Below, piece after piece: positions 1 through 7,003 of a stretch of 8,928 nt of DNA (the stretch's first letter is position 1; each line of letters starts with the position of its first letter). The stretch is taken from NCBI GenBank assembly GCA_003023165.1, contig PXSD01000076.1:8343-17270 (forward strand), read 5' to 3'. This DNA is from Halobacteriales archaeon QS_9_67_15. Lineage in GTDB: Archaea; Halobacteriota; Halobacteria; Halobacteriales; Haloarculaceae. The translations under genes were made by a program, and so were the position numbers. The notes beneath the pieces were generated by a model, which made no database searches, was not told the origin of the DNA, and saw only the letters and a list, made by a program, of their open reading frames with translations.

Positions 1-734
1 CCGCGAGCGGCGGCGGCGGCCGCTTCGAGGTCGGCGCTCGCGACGCTGACGACTAGCCGCGTGCCGGTGTCGGTCGCCGCGCGGAGTCCCTCGACGCTGT
101 CCTCGGCGACGATCTGGCCGTCCTGCAGGATGGCGACCTCGTCGCAGACGGCCTCGACCTGTCCGAGGATGTGCGAGGAGAAGAAGACGGTCGCGCCGCG
201 CTCGTTCTCCTCGCGGACGATCTGGCGCATCAGGCGCGCGCCGTTGGGGTCCAGTCCCGACGACGGTTCGTCGAGGATCAGCAGGTCGGGGTCGCCGACG
301 AGGGCCATCCCGAGGGCGAGGCGCTGTTTCATCCCGCGGGAGTAGCCGCCGGTCTTGCGCTCGGCGTCCTCGAGTTCGAGGCCGACGCGGTCGAGCGTCT
401 CGGTCACGTCGAGGTCGGCGCCCCTGGCCTCGGCGACGAACTCGAGGTGCTGGCGGCCGGTCAGTCGGTCGTAGAGGTCGAACCCTTCGGGGAGGACGCC
501 GAGTCGCTCGCGGATCGCTTCGGAGTCCTCGCGAGCGTCCATCCCGAGGACCGTGGCCGACCCCGCCGTCGGCCGGACGAAGTCGAGGATGATGTCGATA
601 GTCGTTGTCTTGCCCGCGCCGTTCGGTCCCAGAAATCCGAACACGTCCCCGTCCTCGACGGTCATGTTGACCCCCCGTAGCGCGGTCACGTCTCCGAAGC
701 GCTTGGTCAGGCCGTCGAGCTCGATGGCTGGCAT
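1..734 (-). CDS. ABC-2-type transporter ATP-binding protein (3' end beyond window)
   Basis: This is the nucleotide-binding subunit of an ABC exporter; it would hydrolyse ATP at the cytoplasmic face of a membrane permease. The 244 visible residues contain Walker A GPNGAGKT (36-43), the signature YSRGMKQR (131-138), Walker B LLILDEP (151-157), the D-loop SGLD (159-162) and the switch His in SSH (188). A signature reading YSRGMKQ instead of LSGGQ is typical of ABC-2-type exporters (drug, NatA-like or membrane-protein export). The start is the ATG giving MPAIELDGL; a TATA-like box lies about 27 bases upstream, so the mRNA is probably leaderless. The C-terminal end, reading VVSVASADLEAAAAAAR, runs off the window, and a permease gene may follow there (inference). 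The substrate cannot be told. The family is certain; the specific transporter is not. Confidence 0.95.
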   Translation of the reverse strand, partial: MPAIELDGLTKRFGDVTALRGVNMTVEDGDVFGFLGPNGAGKTTTIDIILDFVRPTAGSATVLGMDAREDSEAIRERLGVLPEGFDLYDRLTGRQHLEFVAEARGADLDVTETLDRVGLELEDAERKTGGYSRGMKQRLALGMALVGDPDLLILDEPSSGLDPNGARLMRQIVREENERGATVFFSSHILGQVEAVCDEVAILQDGQIVAEDSVEGLRAATDTGTRLVVSVASADLEAAAAAAR

Positions 735-754
735 GGGCGCTCGTTTTGTGCCCT

Positions 755-764
755 CCGATATAGG
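755..764 (-). promoter_or_regulatory. TATA-like box for the ABC ATPase gene
   Basis: On the minus strand this reads CCTATATCGG, an AT-rich patch in GC-rich surroundings, centred about 26 bases before the ATG at 734. That spacing fits a leaderless haloarchaeal transcript. The ABC gene may therefore be transcribed separately from the 88-residue gene upstream, or as an internal start. Confidence 0.5.
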
Positions 765-796
765 TCTTGATACCTCCCGGACACGTGACGCAGCGC

Positions 797-1063
797 CTAC
801 ACCTCGTCGTCGGGGTCGTGTTGCTCGGCCATCGCTCGCGCCTGCGTGGCGTAGCGCTCGCGGTCGTCGGCGGCGGGCGTCGCCTCCAGTCGGTCCGGCT
901 CGACGTCGATGGCGGCCGTCGTCGGCTTTCGCGAGAGGAGCTGGAAGGAGAGCTGTTTCGTGACCTGTCGCTCGCCGTCGGGGGTCGCGTACACCAGCGT
1001 GACGAGGTTCTCGTCGGGGGTCCGGCGGTCGACCAGCCAGCACCTGACGCTGTCGTCGCTCAT
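797..1063 (-). CDS. Small conserved-looking protein of unknown function (88 aa)
   Basis: I do not recognise the family. The 88-residue product begins MSDDSVRCWLVDRRTPDENL and looks soluble: it has no signal peptide or membrane segment. The first half looks like a small beta fold (CWLVDR, LVTLVYAT, ERQVTKQLSFQLL). The second half is acidic and probably helical, ending AMAEQHDPDDEV. Amino-acid composition is typical of a haloarchaeal protein and the frame is open from a good ATG to a TAG. A TACAAGCC box lies about 27 bases upstream of the ATG, supporting expression and this start. It stands 62 bases ahead of the ABC ATPase gene in the same direction. A role linked to that transporter is possible but rests only on position. 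Overlapping plus-strand frames are much less protein-like. Confidence 0.75.
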   Translation of the reverse strand: MSDDSVRCWLVDRRTPDENLVTLVYATPDGERQVTKQLSFQLLSRKPTTAAIDVEPDRLEATPAADDRERYATQARAMAEQHDPDDEV

Positions 1064-1085
1064 ACACGCCCGTGGGGCCCCGGCG

Positions 1086-1094
1086 GGCTTGTAC
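1086..1094 (-). promoter_or_regulatory. TATA-like box for the 88-aa gene
   Basis: The minus strand reads GTACAAGCC, resembling the haloarchaeal TTTAAGCC type, centred 27 bases before the ATG at 1063. This predicts a leaderless transcript. Confidence 0.45.
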
Positions 1095-1177
1095 CCGGCG
1101 GTCCTCGGGAGGCTCGTCGTCTGCGTCCCCGTCGGACCGGTGTCTCACTGCCGAGTCCAGGCGGGCGCGACCGGTGG

Positions 1178-1809
1178 TCACCTGGTCCGGCTTCGGAGGA
1201 TGCGGTCGCGGTATCGACGAATCGTCGACCGAGCGCGCTCGCTCCGGCCCATCCGGACGATGAGCACGCGTTCCGCGAGGAGTGCGACCCCGAGCGCCGC
1301 GACGCCGACTGCTCCCGCGTCGAACCCGAGACTCGCGACGGAATCGGCGAACGGTTCGGTCCAAGGGACAGGGGCGTTCAGCGACAGCCACGCGGTCGCG
1401 CCGGCGGCGGTGACGAGGCTGAACCCAACCGTCGCGGGGTCGAAGAGGCGGAACCCGAGCGGCTGCTTCCGGAGTGCGTTCGTCTCGACTGTGTGTTGGA
1501 CCGAGAGCGCGACGGCGAAGGCCCGCTCCAGAGCACCGCTTCGGTGACGCTGACTACCAGCGTCGCTCCGAGCGGAAACCCGACTTCGACCCCGTTGACG
1601 GCGAGGTCGGTCAGGAAGTGCACCACCTGCATCCCCGCCATGAGGACGACCACACCCACGGCCACCGGCCGAGAGAGCGGCGGGACGCCGCCGACGAGCG
1701 CAAGCCAGAGCTCCAGTGCACCCACCCCGACGCCAGTGAGCGCGACGACCATCAGCCACCGCCCGGCAGTCACCGCTTCAGACGGCAGGTTCCGAACCCT
1801 CCCACGCAT
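1178..1809 (-). pseudogene. Five-TM membrane protein gene interrupted by a one-base frameshift
   Basis: Two overlapping minus-strand frames together encode one plausible membrane protein of about 210 residues of unknown function. The first frame starts at MRGRVRNLPS (ATG at 1809) and gives hydrophobic segments near residues 18-40, 47-66 and 76-93, up to VVSVTEAVL. It then degenerates into a Ser/Arg/Pro-rich string typical of off-frame reading. The second frame picks up at about 1528 with ERAFAVALSVQHTVETNALR and runs 116 residues to a TGA. It supplies two more hydrophobic segments (VGFSLVTAAGATAWLSL and AGAVGVAALGVALLAERVLIV) and a basic tail (RRYRDRILRSRTR). Restoring one base near CTCTGGAGC (about 1526-1533), for example to CTCCTGGAG, joins the frames. 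The loss may be real or a sequencing error. An upstream in-frame ATG at 1836 exists, but it lies in the probable TATA box, so 1809 is preferred. Confidence 0.7.
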
Positions 1810-1835
1810 GCCCGTGCATCGAAATCTCGCTCGCA

Positions 1836-1843
1836 TTAGTTAT
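1836..1843 (-). promoter_or_regulatory. Possible TATA-like box for the frameshifted membrane protein gene
   Basis: The minus strand reads ATAACTAA, centred about 30 bases before the ATG at 1809. It is the most AT-rich patch of this divergent intergenic region and argues against the ATG at 1836 as the start. Confidence 0.35.
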
Positions 1844-1914
1844 CTGGAGGCTATCGACCGACAACCTCGGCTTTCCCGGAGCCAGTTTCACGATTGAGGA
1901 CCGGGGGCACAGAT

Positions 1915-1920
1915 TCAAGA
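1915..1920 (+). promoter_or_regulatory. TATA-like box for the PH-like membrane protein gene
   Basis: TTCAAG is centred about 27 bases before the ATG at 1945. The same core (TTCAAA) stands at the same distance before uvrC, suggesting a shared leaderless promoter type. Confidence 0.45.
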
Positions 1921-1944
1921 GCGGCGGCGCGCCAGCAACGACAC

Positions 1945-2799
1945 ATGTCCGTGCTCGACGGCCTGCTCGACCGCGTTCGCGGCGGCGAGGATCGGGCGTG
2001 GGCCGGGTCCGTCGAGGACCTCCTCTTCGACGGCGAGTCGATCAGGCAGCGCGTCGAACTCGACGACGGCAACCGCGTCGTCGTGACGTCCCACCGCCTG
2101 CTGGCGTTCACGCCGGGGAGCGACGGCGAGAACTACCACGGCGTCGACCTCCCCAGCGTCGCGGACGTCCGCGCCGGCCACGAGGGCGAGCGGAACCTCC
2201 TCTGGCAGGGGAGCCGGACGCTCCTCTACGGCCTCGTCCTGCTCGGAGTCGGCGTCTTCCTCGACTTCGACTCGTTCGTCCCGACCGACGCCTTCCAGCG
2301 GACCGGCGCGACCGGCCAGCTCGGGATGGGCGGCCTGCTCGGCCTGCTCCAGCAGTTCCTCGACCTGACCGCACGCATCGACGAGTTCGCCCGGACGATC
2401 GGAGCCCTGCTCGTCCTCTTCGCCGTCTTCGTCTTCGCCGTCTACCTGCTGACCCGCGACCGCGTCCTCGTGGTCGGCGTCGCCGGCGACGACGCCGACA
2501 TCCGCGTCCCCGCTGACGGTGCGACGGTCGACGGGGCGGTTGCGGACCTGGAAGTGACGCTGTTCGGCACCGGTACGACGACCGGAGCGGACGCGGCCGA
2601 ACGCGCCGACAGCGGGGTGACCGAGACGGGAGCCGCGAAGTCGGACCCGCTCGGTTCGGAGTCCGGTGCGGTCAGGAGCGACGGGATCACCGGCGGATCC
2701 GGGTCGAATTTGGTCGACGCAGACGTCCACGTTGAGGAGGAGGGTGCCTCGGAGCCGGCGGGCGGGCAGGGAGCGGGACCGGACGTCCAGGAACGGTAA
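1945..2799 (+). CDS. Haloarchaeal two-TM membrane protein with PH-like N-terminal domain (function unknown)
   Basis: The product is 284 residues. Residues 1-88 look like a compact cytosolic beta domain: a leader helix (MSVLDGLLDRVRGGED), then LLFDGESIRQRVEL, then the strand-turn-strand VVVTSHRLLAFTP (45-57). An acid-rich strand pattern of 'damage or signal, then VVVTSHRLL' is seen in bacterial PH (bPH/YdbS-type) domains, so a PH-like fold is my inference. Two hydrophobic segments follow, at about 92-107 and 151-169. The loop between them is rich in Gly and Leu (GQLGMGGLLGLLQQFLDL). After TM2 comes a second short beta segment (DRVLVVGVAG, ADIRVPADGATVDGAVADL) and then a disordered tail from about 208, rich in Gly, Ala, Ser, Asp, Glu. 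The start is the ATG with a TATA-like box about 27 bases upstream; an upstream in-frame ATG at 1894 precedes that box. It is divergent from the broken membrane protein gene. No function can be assigned. Confidence 0.8.
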   Translation: MSVLDGLLDRVRGGEDRAWAGSVEDLLFDGESIRQRVELDDGNRVVVTSHRLLAFTPGSDGENYHGVDLPSVADVRAGHEGERNLLWQGSRTLLYGLVLLGVGVFLDFDSFVPTDAFQRTGATGQLGMGGLLGLLQQFLDLTARIDEFARTIGALLVLFAVFVFAVYLLTRDRVLVVGVAGDDADIRVPADGATVDGAVADLEVTLFGTGTTTGADAAERADSGVTETGAAKSDPLGSESGAVRSDGITGGSGSNLVDADVHVEEEGASEPAGGQGAGPDVQER

Positions 2800-2888
2800 G
2801 CCGAGCTTTCCGGCGGTCCTGACCGTATCGAACACGTGGACCATCGGGCCGTCGGGTCGACCGTCGCCGACACCGCGCGGACACAGGG

Positions 2889-2896
2889 TTCAAATT
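2889..2896 (+). promoter_or_regulatory. TATA-like box for uvrC
   Basis: TTCAAATT is centred about 27 bases before the ATG at 2920. This predicts a leaderless uvrC mRNA and excludes the in-frame upstream ATG at 2836 as the normal start. Confidence 0.55.
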
Positions 2897-2919
2897 CGCT
2901 GAGTCGTTACCTTGGGGCG

Positions 2920-4635
2920 ATGGATCCCGACGCCGTCCGGGACCGAGCTGCCGACCTGCCAGCGGAGCCGGGCGTCTACCAGTTCCTCGCCCGCGAGCCG
3001 CGCGGCCGGACCGCCCCGACCGCCAGTGACGGCGATGGCGCCGTCGACGCCGACGCGGGCGCGGTCGACGACACCGCCCCTGCCGGCGACACCGCCGGGA
3101 CCGACGACTCATACGAGCGCGTCCTCTACGTCGGGAAAGCGGTCGACTTACGTGACCGCGTGCGCTCCTACACGGACCCCAGGAGCGAGCGGATCCGGCG
3201 GATGGTCGCCGAGGCCGAGTCCGTGGACGTGGCCGTCACGGACACGGAAACGCAGGCGCTCCTGCTCGAGGCCAACCTCATCAAGCGCCACCGGCCGCGC
3301 TACAACGTCCGGCTGAAAGACGACAAGTCCTACCCGCTCGTCCAGCTCACCGACCACGAGTTCCCCCGGATCGAGGTCACCTGCTCCGGGCCGTGCGTCG
3401 CCGAGACCGGCATCGACGGCGAGGACTACCTCGCCGACGTCGAATTGGTCGAACGCTTCTTCGAGGGTGAGACGGGCGCGCTCGCGGACCCGATCCGCCG
3501 CGACATGGAGGCGGCGGCGGGCGACCAGCAGTTCGAGCGCGCGGCCAACCTCCGCGACCGACTCGACGCCGTCGAAGCGCTCCACGGCGAGAGCGGCGGC
3601 GCAGTGGCGAGCGACGGGCGACACGAAGACCCCGAGCGCGAACGCGTGATCGACGTCCTCGGCGTCGCGGTCGAGGGCGAGACGGCGACCGTCGCCCGTC
3701 TCCACAGCGAGGACGGCAAACTCGTCGACCGCGACCGCCACACCCTCGAGGCGCCCGAGGGCGAGCGGTCGGGTGCAGTCCTCGCCGCCTTCGTCGCCCA
3801 GTACTACGCCGAGCGGGAGTTCCCCGACGCAGTCCTCTGCTCGGACCACCCCGACGACCCCGACCTCGCGGACTGGCTCGAACGGGAGGGAGTCAGTCTG
3901 CGAGTGCCCGGGGCCGGCCGCGAGTCGACGCTGGTAGACCTGGCGCTCAAGAACGCCCGCAGGCGGGAGCGGCGCGACGACGAGGGCCGCGCGCTGGCCG
4001 AGGCGCTCGGGCTCGACTCGCGCGTCGGCCGGATCGAGGGCTTCGACGTGAGCCACGCGCAGGGGAGATCCGCGGTCGGGAGCGACGTGACGTTCGTCGA
4101 CAGCGACCCCGAGAAGGCGGATTACCGGCGGAAGAAACTCGACGACACGAACGACGACTACGCGAACATGCGCTCGCTGGTCCGCTGGCGGGCAGACAGG
4201 GCGGTCGAGGGCCGCGACGAGCGGCCCGACCCCGACCTGTTGCTGATCGACGGCGGCGAGGGACAGCTCGACGCGGCCAGGGACGCCCTCGCCGTCGCCG
4301 GCTGGAACGTACCCGCCATCGCCCTCGCGAAAGACGAGGAACTGGTGGTCACGCCGACGAGCGTCTACGACTGGGACGACGACGCATCACACCTGCACCT
4401 CCTCCAGCGCGTCCGCGACGAGGCCCACCGCTTCGCGGTACAGTATCATCAGACGCTCCGGGACGACGTGTCGACCGTCCTCGACGACATCGACGGGGTC
4501 GGACCGGCGACCCGCAAGCGACTGTTGCGCCGGTTCGGGAGCGTCGAGAACGTCCGCTCGGCCTCCCGCGACGAACTCGAAAGCGTCGGCGGCATCGGGT
4601 CGAAGACCGCGAAGACGCTGACAGAGCGGCTGTGA
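2920..4635 (+). CDS. uvrC: Excinuclease ABC subunit C (UvrC)
   Basis: UvrC makes the two incisions, 3' then 5' of a DNA lesion, in the UvrABC nucleotide excision repair complex. The 571-residue product holds the N-terminal GIY-YIG nuclease (GVY at 18-20, YVGKA at 70-74, DLRDRVRSY, LLLEANLIK with Glu118). A UvrB-binding UVR segment follows (about 190-222, FERAANLRDRLDAVE). The C-terminal RNase H-like nuclease shows GFDVSH (Asp376), LLIDGG (Asp444) and EAHRFA (His503). A tandem helix-hairpin-helix ends the protein (IDGVGPATRKRLL and VGGIGSKTAKTL). Two oddities stand out. Residues about 25-65 are an acidic Ala/Gly/Thr insertion inside the GIY-YIG fold. After EFPRIEVT (147-154) the chain jumps directly to CSGPC (155-159), omitting about 55 residues usual in the family, including the FGPF motif and upstream cysteines. 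All catalytic residues remain, so activity is plausible. The start is set by the promoter spacing. Confidence 0.97.
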   Translation: MDPDAVRDRAADLPAEPGVYQFLAREPRGRTAPTASDGDGAVDADAGAVDDTAPAGDTAGTDDSYERVLYVGKAVDLRDRVRSYTDPRSERIRRMVAEAESVDVAVTDTETQALLLEANLIKRHRPRYNVRLKDDKSYPLVQLTDHEFPRIEVTCSGPCVAETGIDGEDYLADVELVERFFEGETGALADPIRRDMEAAAGDQQFERAANLRDRLDAVEALHGESGGAVASDGRHEDPERERVIDVLGVAVEGETATVARLHSEDGKLVDRDRHTLEAPEGERSGAVLAAFVAQYYAEREFPDAVLCSDHPDDPDLADWLEREGVSLRVPGAGRESTLVDLALKNARRRERRDDEGRALAEALGLDSRVGRIEGFDVSHAQGRSAVGSDVTFVDSDPEKADYRRKKLDDTNDDYANMRSLVRWRADRAVEGRDERPDPDLLLIDGGEGQLDAARDALAVAGWNVPAIALAKDEELVVTPTSVYDWDDDASHLHLLQRVRDEAHRFAVQYHQTLRDDVSTVLDDIDGVGPATRKRLLRRFGSVENVRSASRDELESVGGIGSKTAKTLTERL

Positions 4636-4638
4636 CAC

Positions 4639-4654
4639 GACCGCACTTCCGGTC
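4639..4654 (+). terminator. Weak hairpin just after uvrC
   Basis: GACCG and CGGTC flank a six-base loop four bases after the uvrC stop codon, followed by ATTTC. The stem is only 5 bp and there is no long T run, so a role in termination is a guess. The rest of the 250 bases before cbiE shows no gene. Confidence 0.2.
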
Positions 4655-4848
4655 ATTTCGCCGCTCGCTGTGGCCGTCGACACGAGTGCACGCTCGATAG
4701 AGGCTGCTCGTCGCGGACGTCCGAATACTGTCTGCGGCGTTACGATGGTCGAGCAGTCCGACCAATTCGGCGGGTCAAAACAGTTCCCGTCCAGCGGTCC
4801 GGGGTCGCCGTCACCGCGTGTCGGCCCGTCCCGTCGCTCTCGTCCGGA

Positions 4849-4858
4849 ACAGTAAACC
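4849..4858 (+). promoter_or_regulatory. TATA-like box for the cbiE-cbiA unit
   Basis: ACAGTAAACC lies about 33 bases before the GTG at 4887, predicting a start of transcription a few bases upstream of that codon. It supports the GTG start over the ATG at 4818, which lies upstream of the box. Confidence 0.4.
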
Positions 4859-4886
4859 CGCCGCTTGCCGTGGAACGCCACAACGC

Positions 4887-5675
4887 GTGACAGACACTCC
4901 AACTCCTGCCGCCGACGAACTGCCGCCCGAAGCGGTCGCGGCCGGGGCACCCGAACGACCCGCCGACGATCCGCAGCTGTTTGCCGTCGGCATCGGCCCG
5001 GGCAACCTCGACTATCTCACGCCACGCGGCGAGCGGGCGATCCGCGAGGCCGACGCGGTGGTCGGCTTCGAGACCGTCGTAGACTTCGTCGCGGACCGGA
5101 TCGACGCCGAACTGTTCGCCTGCGGGTACGACGACGAGGCGGAGACCCTGGCGGCGTTCGCGGAGTCCGTCGCGGACGGGGCGGCCGGGACCGCGGTTCT
5201 GATGGGCGACCCCAACTTCTCCGGCTACCAGTTCCTCGGCCGCGTCGAGGCGGCCGTCGACCGCCCGGTCCGGCTGGTCCCGGGTATCTCCTCGCTCCAG
5301 ATGGCCGCCAGTCGCGCACGCACGCCCATGGAGGAGTCGACGTTCGTGACGCTGCACAAGCGCGGCGACCTGGCCGCCGACCGCGAGCGTCTCCGCGCCG
5401 ACGTGGGCGAGCGACACTTGCTGGTCCTCCCGCGACCCTACGACGTGATGCCGGGCGACATCGCCGCCGACTTGCTCGAGGCCGGTGCGTCCGAGTCGCT
5501 CACTGCACTGATCTACGAACGACTCACCCACGAGGACGAGGCGGTCACCCGGACGTCGCTCGGCGAACTGGCGACGGAAGCCGCTGGGTCCGGCCCCGAG
5601 GAGACGCCGTTTTCGGACCTCTCGGTGCTGGTCGTCCGGGCGGAGGCCTCGCACGAGACGACGGAGTCTCCATGA
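4887..5675 (+). CDS. cbiE: Cobalt-precorrin-7 C5-methyltransferase (CbiE)
   Basis: CbiE is a SAM-dependent methyltransferase of the corrin ring pathway to cobalamin. It methylates C5 of (cobalt-)precorrin-7, working with CbiT, which handles C15 and decarboxylation. The 262-residue product shows the tetrapyrrole methylase signatures: VGIGPGN (34-40), LTPRGERAIREADAVVGFE (44-62), LMGDPNFSG (105-113), VPGISSLQMAASR (131-143) and, near the end, SDLSVLVVRAE. The start is a GTG giving MTDTPTPAADEL. The first 30 residues are an Ala/Pro/acid-rich extension typical of haloarchaeal proteins and not part of the methylase fold. There is no fused CbiT domain, so CbiT must be encoded elsewhere. The stop overlaps the next start as ATGA, so cbiE and cbiA are a translationally coupled pair. 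Assignment as CbiE over other methylases of the family rests on the VVGFETVVDF and ASRARTPMEE patterns. Confidence 0.9.
   Translation: MTDTPTPAADELPPEAVAAGAPERPADDPQLFAVGIGPGNLDYLTPRGERAIREADAVVGFETVVDFVADRIDAELFACGYDDEAETLAAFAESVADGAAGTAVLMGDPNFSGYQFLGRVEAAVDRPVRLVPGISSLQMAASRARTPMEESTFVTLHKRGDLAADRERLRADVGERHLLVLPRPYDVMPGDIAADLLEAGASESLTALIYERLTHEDEAVTRTSLGELATEAAGSGPEETPFSDLSVLVVRAEASHETTESP
5663..5666 (+). promoter_or_regulatory. Shine-Dalgarno-like GGAG for cbiA
   Basis: GGAG sits inside the end of cbiE, five bases before the cbiA ATG. As an internal operon gene cbiA cannot be leaderless, so this site plus the ATGA overlap probably drives its translation. Confidence 0.5.
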
Positions 5676-7003
5676 AGGGGTTCGTCATCGGCGGGACGAG
5701 TTCCGGTGTGGGCAAGACCGTCGCGACGCTGGCGGTCATCAGAGCGCTCGAAAACGACGGGCTGGCCGTCCAGCCAGCCAAGGCGGGGCCGGACTTCATC
5801 GACCCGAGCCACCACGAACAGGTCGCCGGCCGACCCTCCCGGACGCTCGACCGCTGGCTGCAAGGCGAGGGCGGCATCCGACGCAACTACCACCGCGGCG
5901 AGGGCGACATCTGCGTCGTCGAGGGCGTCATGGGTCTCTACGACGGCGACGGGTCGAGTACGGCGATGGTCGCCGAGTCGCTCGACCTCCCGGTCGTCCT
6001 CGTCGTCGACGCCAGCGCCGGGATGGAGAGCGTCGCCGCCACCGCGCTGGGGTTCCGCGAATACGCCGACACCGCCGGGCGCGACATCGACGTCGCGGGC
6101 GTGCTCGCCCAGCGCGCCCACGGCGGTCGCCACACCGAGGGTATCCGCGACGCGCTCCCCGACGACCTCACCGACTTCGGCCGAATCCCGCCGCGCGACG
6201 ACCTCGAAATTCCGGACCGACATCTCGGCCTCCACATGGGGAGCGAATCACCGCTCGACCCGACCGCACTTGACGCCGCGGCCGAACACCTCGATACGGA
6301 CCGCCTGCACGCTGTCGCGCGGACGCCACCAGCACCCGACGTGGCCGGATGGGGTGGGCGGGCGACCCAGGCAACGGGAGGGTCTGCCGATTCCGACCGC
6401 CCTCGCGTGGCCATCGCCCGGGACGAGGCGTTCTGTTTCGTCTACCCGGCGACGCTCGAACGACTCCGTGCGGGGGCCGAGGTCGTCGCCTTCGAACCGA
6501 CGGCGGGCGACGACCTCCCGGACTGCGAGGGCGTGTATCTGCCCGGCGGCTATCCCGAGAACCACGGCTCGGCCCTCGCCGAGAGCCCGGCGCTCGACAC
6601 GCTGGCCGACCGCGCGACCGGCGGCCTCCCCGTCTTTGGAGAGTGCGGCGGCCTGATGGCGCTCTCGCAGTCGCTGACGACGGCCGACGGCGACACTCAC
6701 GAGATGGCCGGCGTACTCCCCGCAGACGTACAGATGCACGACCGCTACCAGGCGCTCGACCACGTCGAATTGCGAGCCACCGACGACACGCTCACGGCCG
6801 CGACCGGGGCGACCCGCAGGGGCCACGAGTTCCACTACTCGACCGCAGACGTCGCCTCGGACGCCAGTTTCGCCTTCGCGGTCGAACGCGGCGACGGTAT
6901 CGAGGACGGCCGCGACGGCCTCACCGAGTACCGGACGCTCGGCACGTACTGCCACTGCCACCCCGAGAGCGGCGCGTTCGATGGGTTTCTCGACGCGCTG
7001 TAG
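5672..7003 (+). CDS. cbiA: Cobyrinic acid a,c-diamide synthase (CbiA/CobB)
   Basis: CbiA amidates the a and c side chains of (cobalt-)cobyrinic or hydrogenobyrinic acid, using glutamine and ATP in cobalamin synthesis. The 443-residue product has the two expected domains. The N-terminal synthetase has the P-loop GGTSSGVGKT (7-16), KAGPDFIDPSHH (37-48) and EGVMGLYDG (84-92). The C-terminal class I glutamine amidotransferase has LPGGYPE (290-296), the nucleophile Cys325 in FGECGG, GHEFHYS (384-390), and the catalytic-type His in GTYCHCHPES (His428). Length matches the family (about 430-470). The ATG overlaps the cbiE stop by four bases. Residues about 217-245, between the domains, are a low-complexity linker (TPPAPDVAGW, GGRATQATGGSADSD). 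Cys residues flank the conserved histidines of the C-terminal motif (YCHCH), which is unusual but not disabling. CbiA is favoured over CobQ/CbiP because of length and the EGVMGLYDG motif. Confidence 0.95.
   Translation: MKGFVIGGTSSGVGKTVATLAVIRALENDGLAVQPAKAGPDFIDPSHHEQVAGRPSRTLDRWLQGEGGIRRNYHRGEGDICVVEGVMGLYDGDGSSTAMVAESLDLPVVLVVDASAGMESVAATALGFREYADTAGRDIDVAGVLAQRAHGGRHTEGIRDALPDDLTDFGRIPPRDDLEIPDRHLGLHMGSESPLDPTALDAAAEHLDTDRLHAVARTPPAPDVAGWGGRATQATGGSADSDRPRVAIARDEAFCFVYPATLERLRAGAEVVAFEPTAGDDLPDCEGVYLPGGYPENHGSALAESPALDTLADRATGGLPVFGECGGLMALSQSLTTADGDTHEMAGVLPADVQMHDRYQALDHVELRATDDTLTAATGATRRGHEFHYSTADVASDASFAFAVERGDGIEDGRDGLTEYRTLGTYCHCHPESGAFDGFLDAL

Noticed and set aside
767..1897. Plus-strand open frame of 376 codons across three minus-strand loci
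   Set aside because: Composition is typical of an off-frame read and it has no domain. The minus-strand reading shows promoter boxes and coherent membrane segments.
1915..2844. Minus-strand open frame of 309 codons
   Set aside because: It mirrors the PH-like membrane protein gene; the product has no recognisable motif.
3148..4056. Minus-strand open frame of 302 codons
   Set aside because: It is antisense to uvrC, whose identity is certain.
4745..4855. 36-codon frame starting MVEQSDQFGG between uvrC and cbiE
   Set aside because: Short, Pro/Ser/Arg-rich, with no ribosome site and no good promoter spacing; chance is the simpler explanation.
4636..4886. Possible cobalamin riboswitch before cbiE
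   Set aside because: I see no B12-box-like conserved core, and the TATA-like box close to the start leaves no room for a long leader.
4740..5654. Minus-strand open frame of 304 codons
   Set aside because: It is antisense to cbiE and reads as Gly/Arg/Asp-rich shadow sequence.
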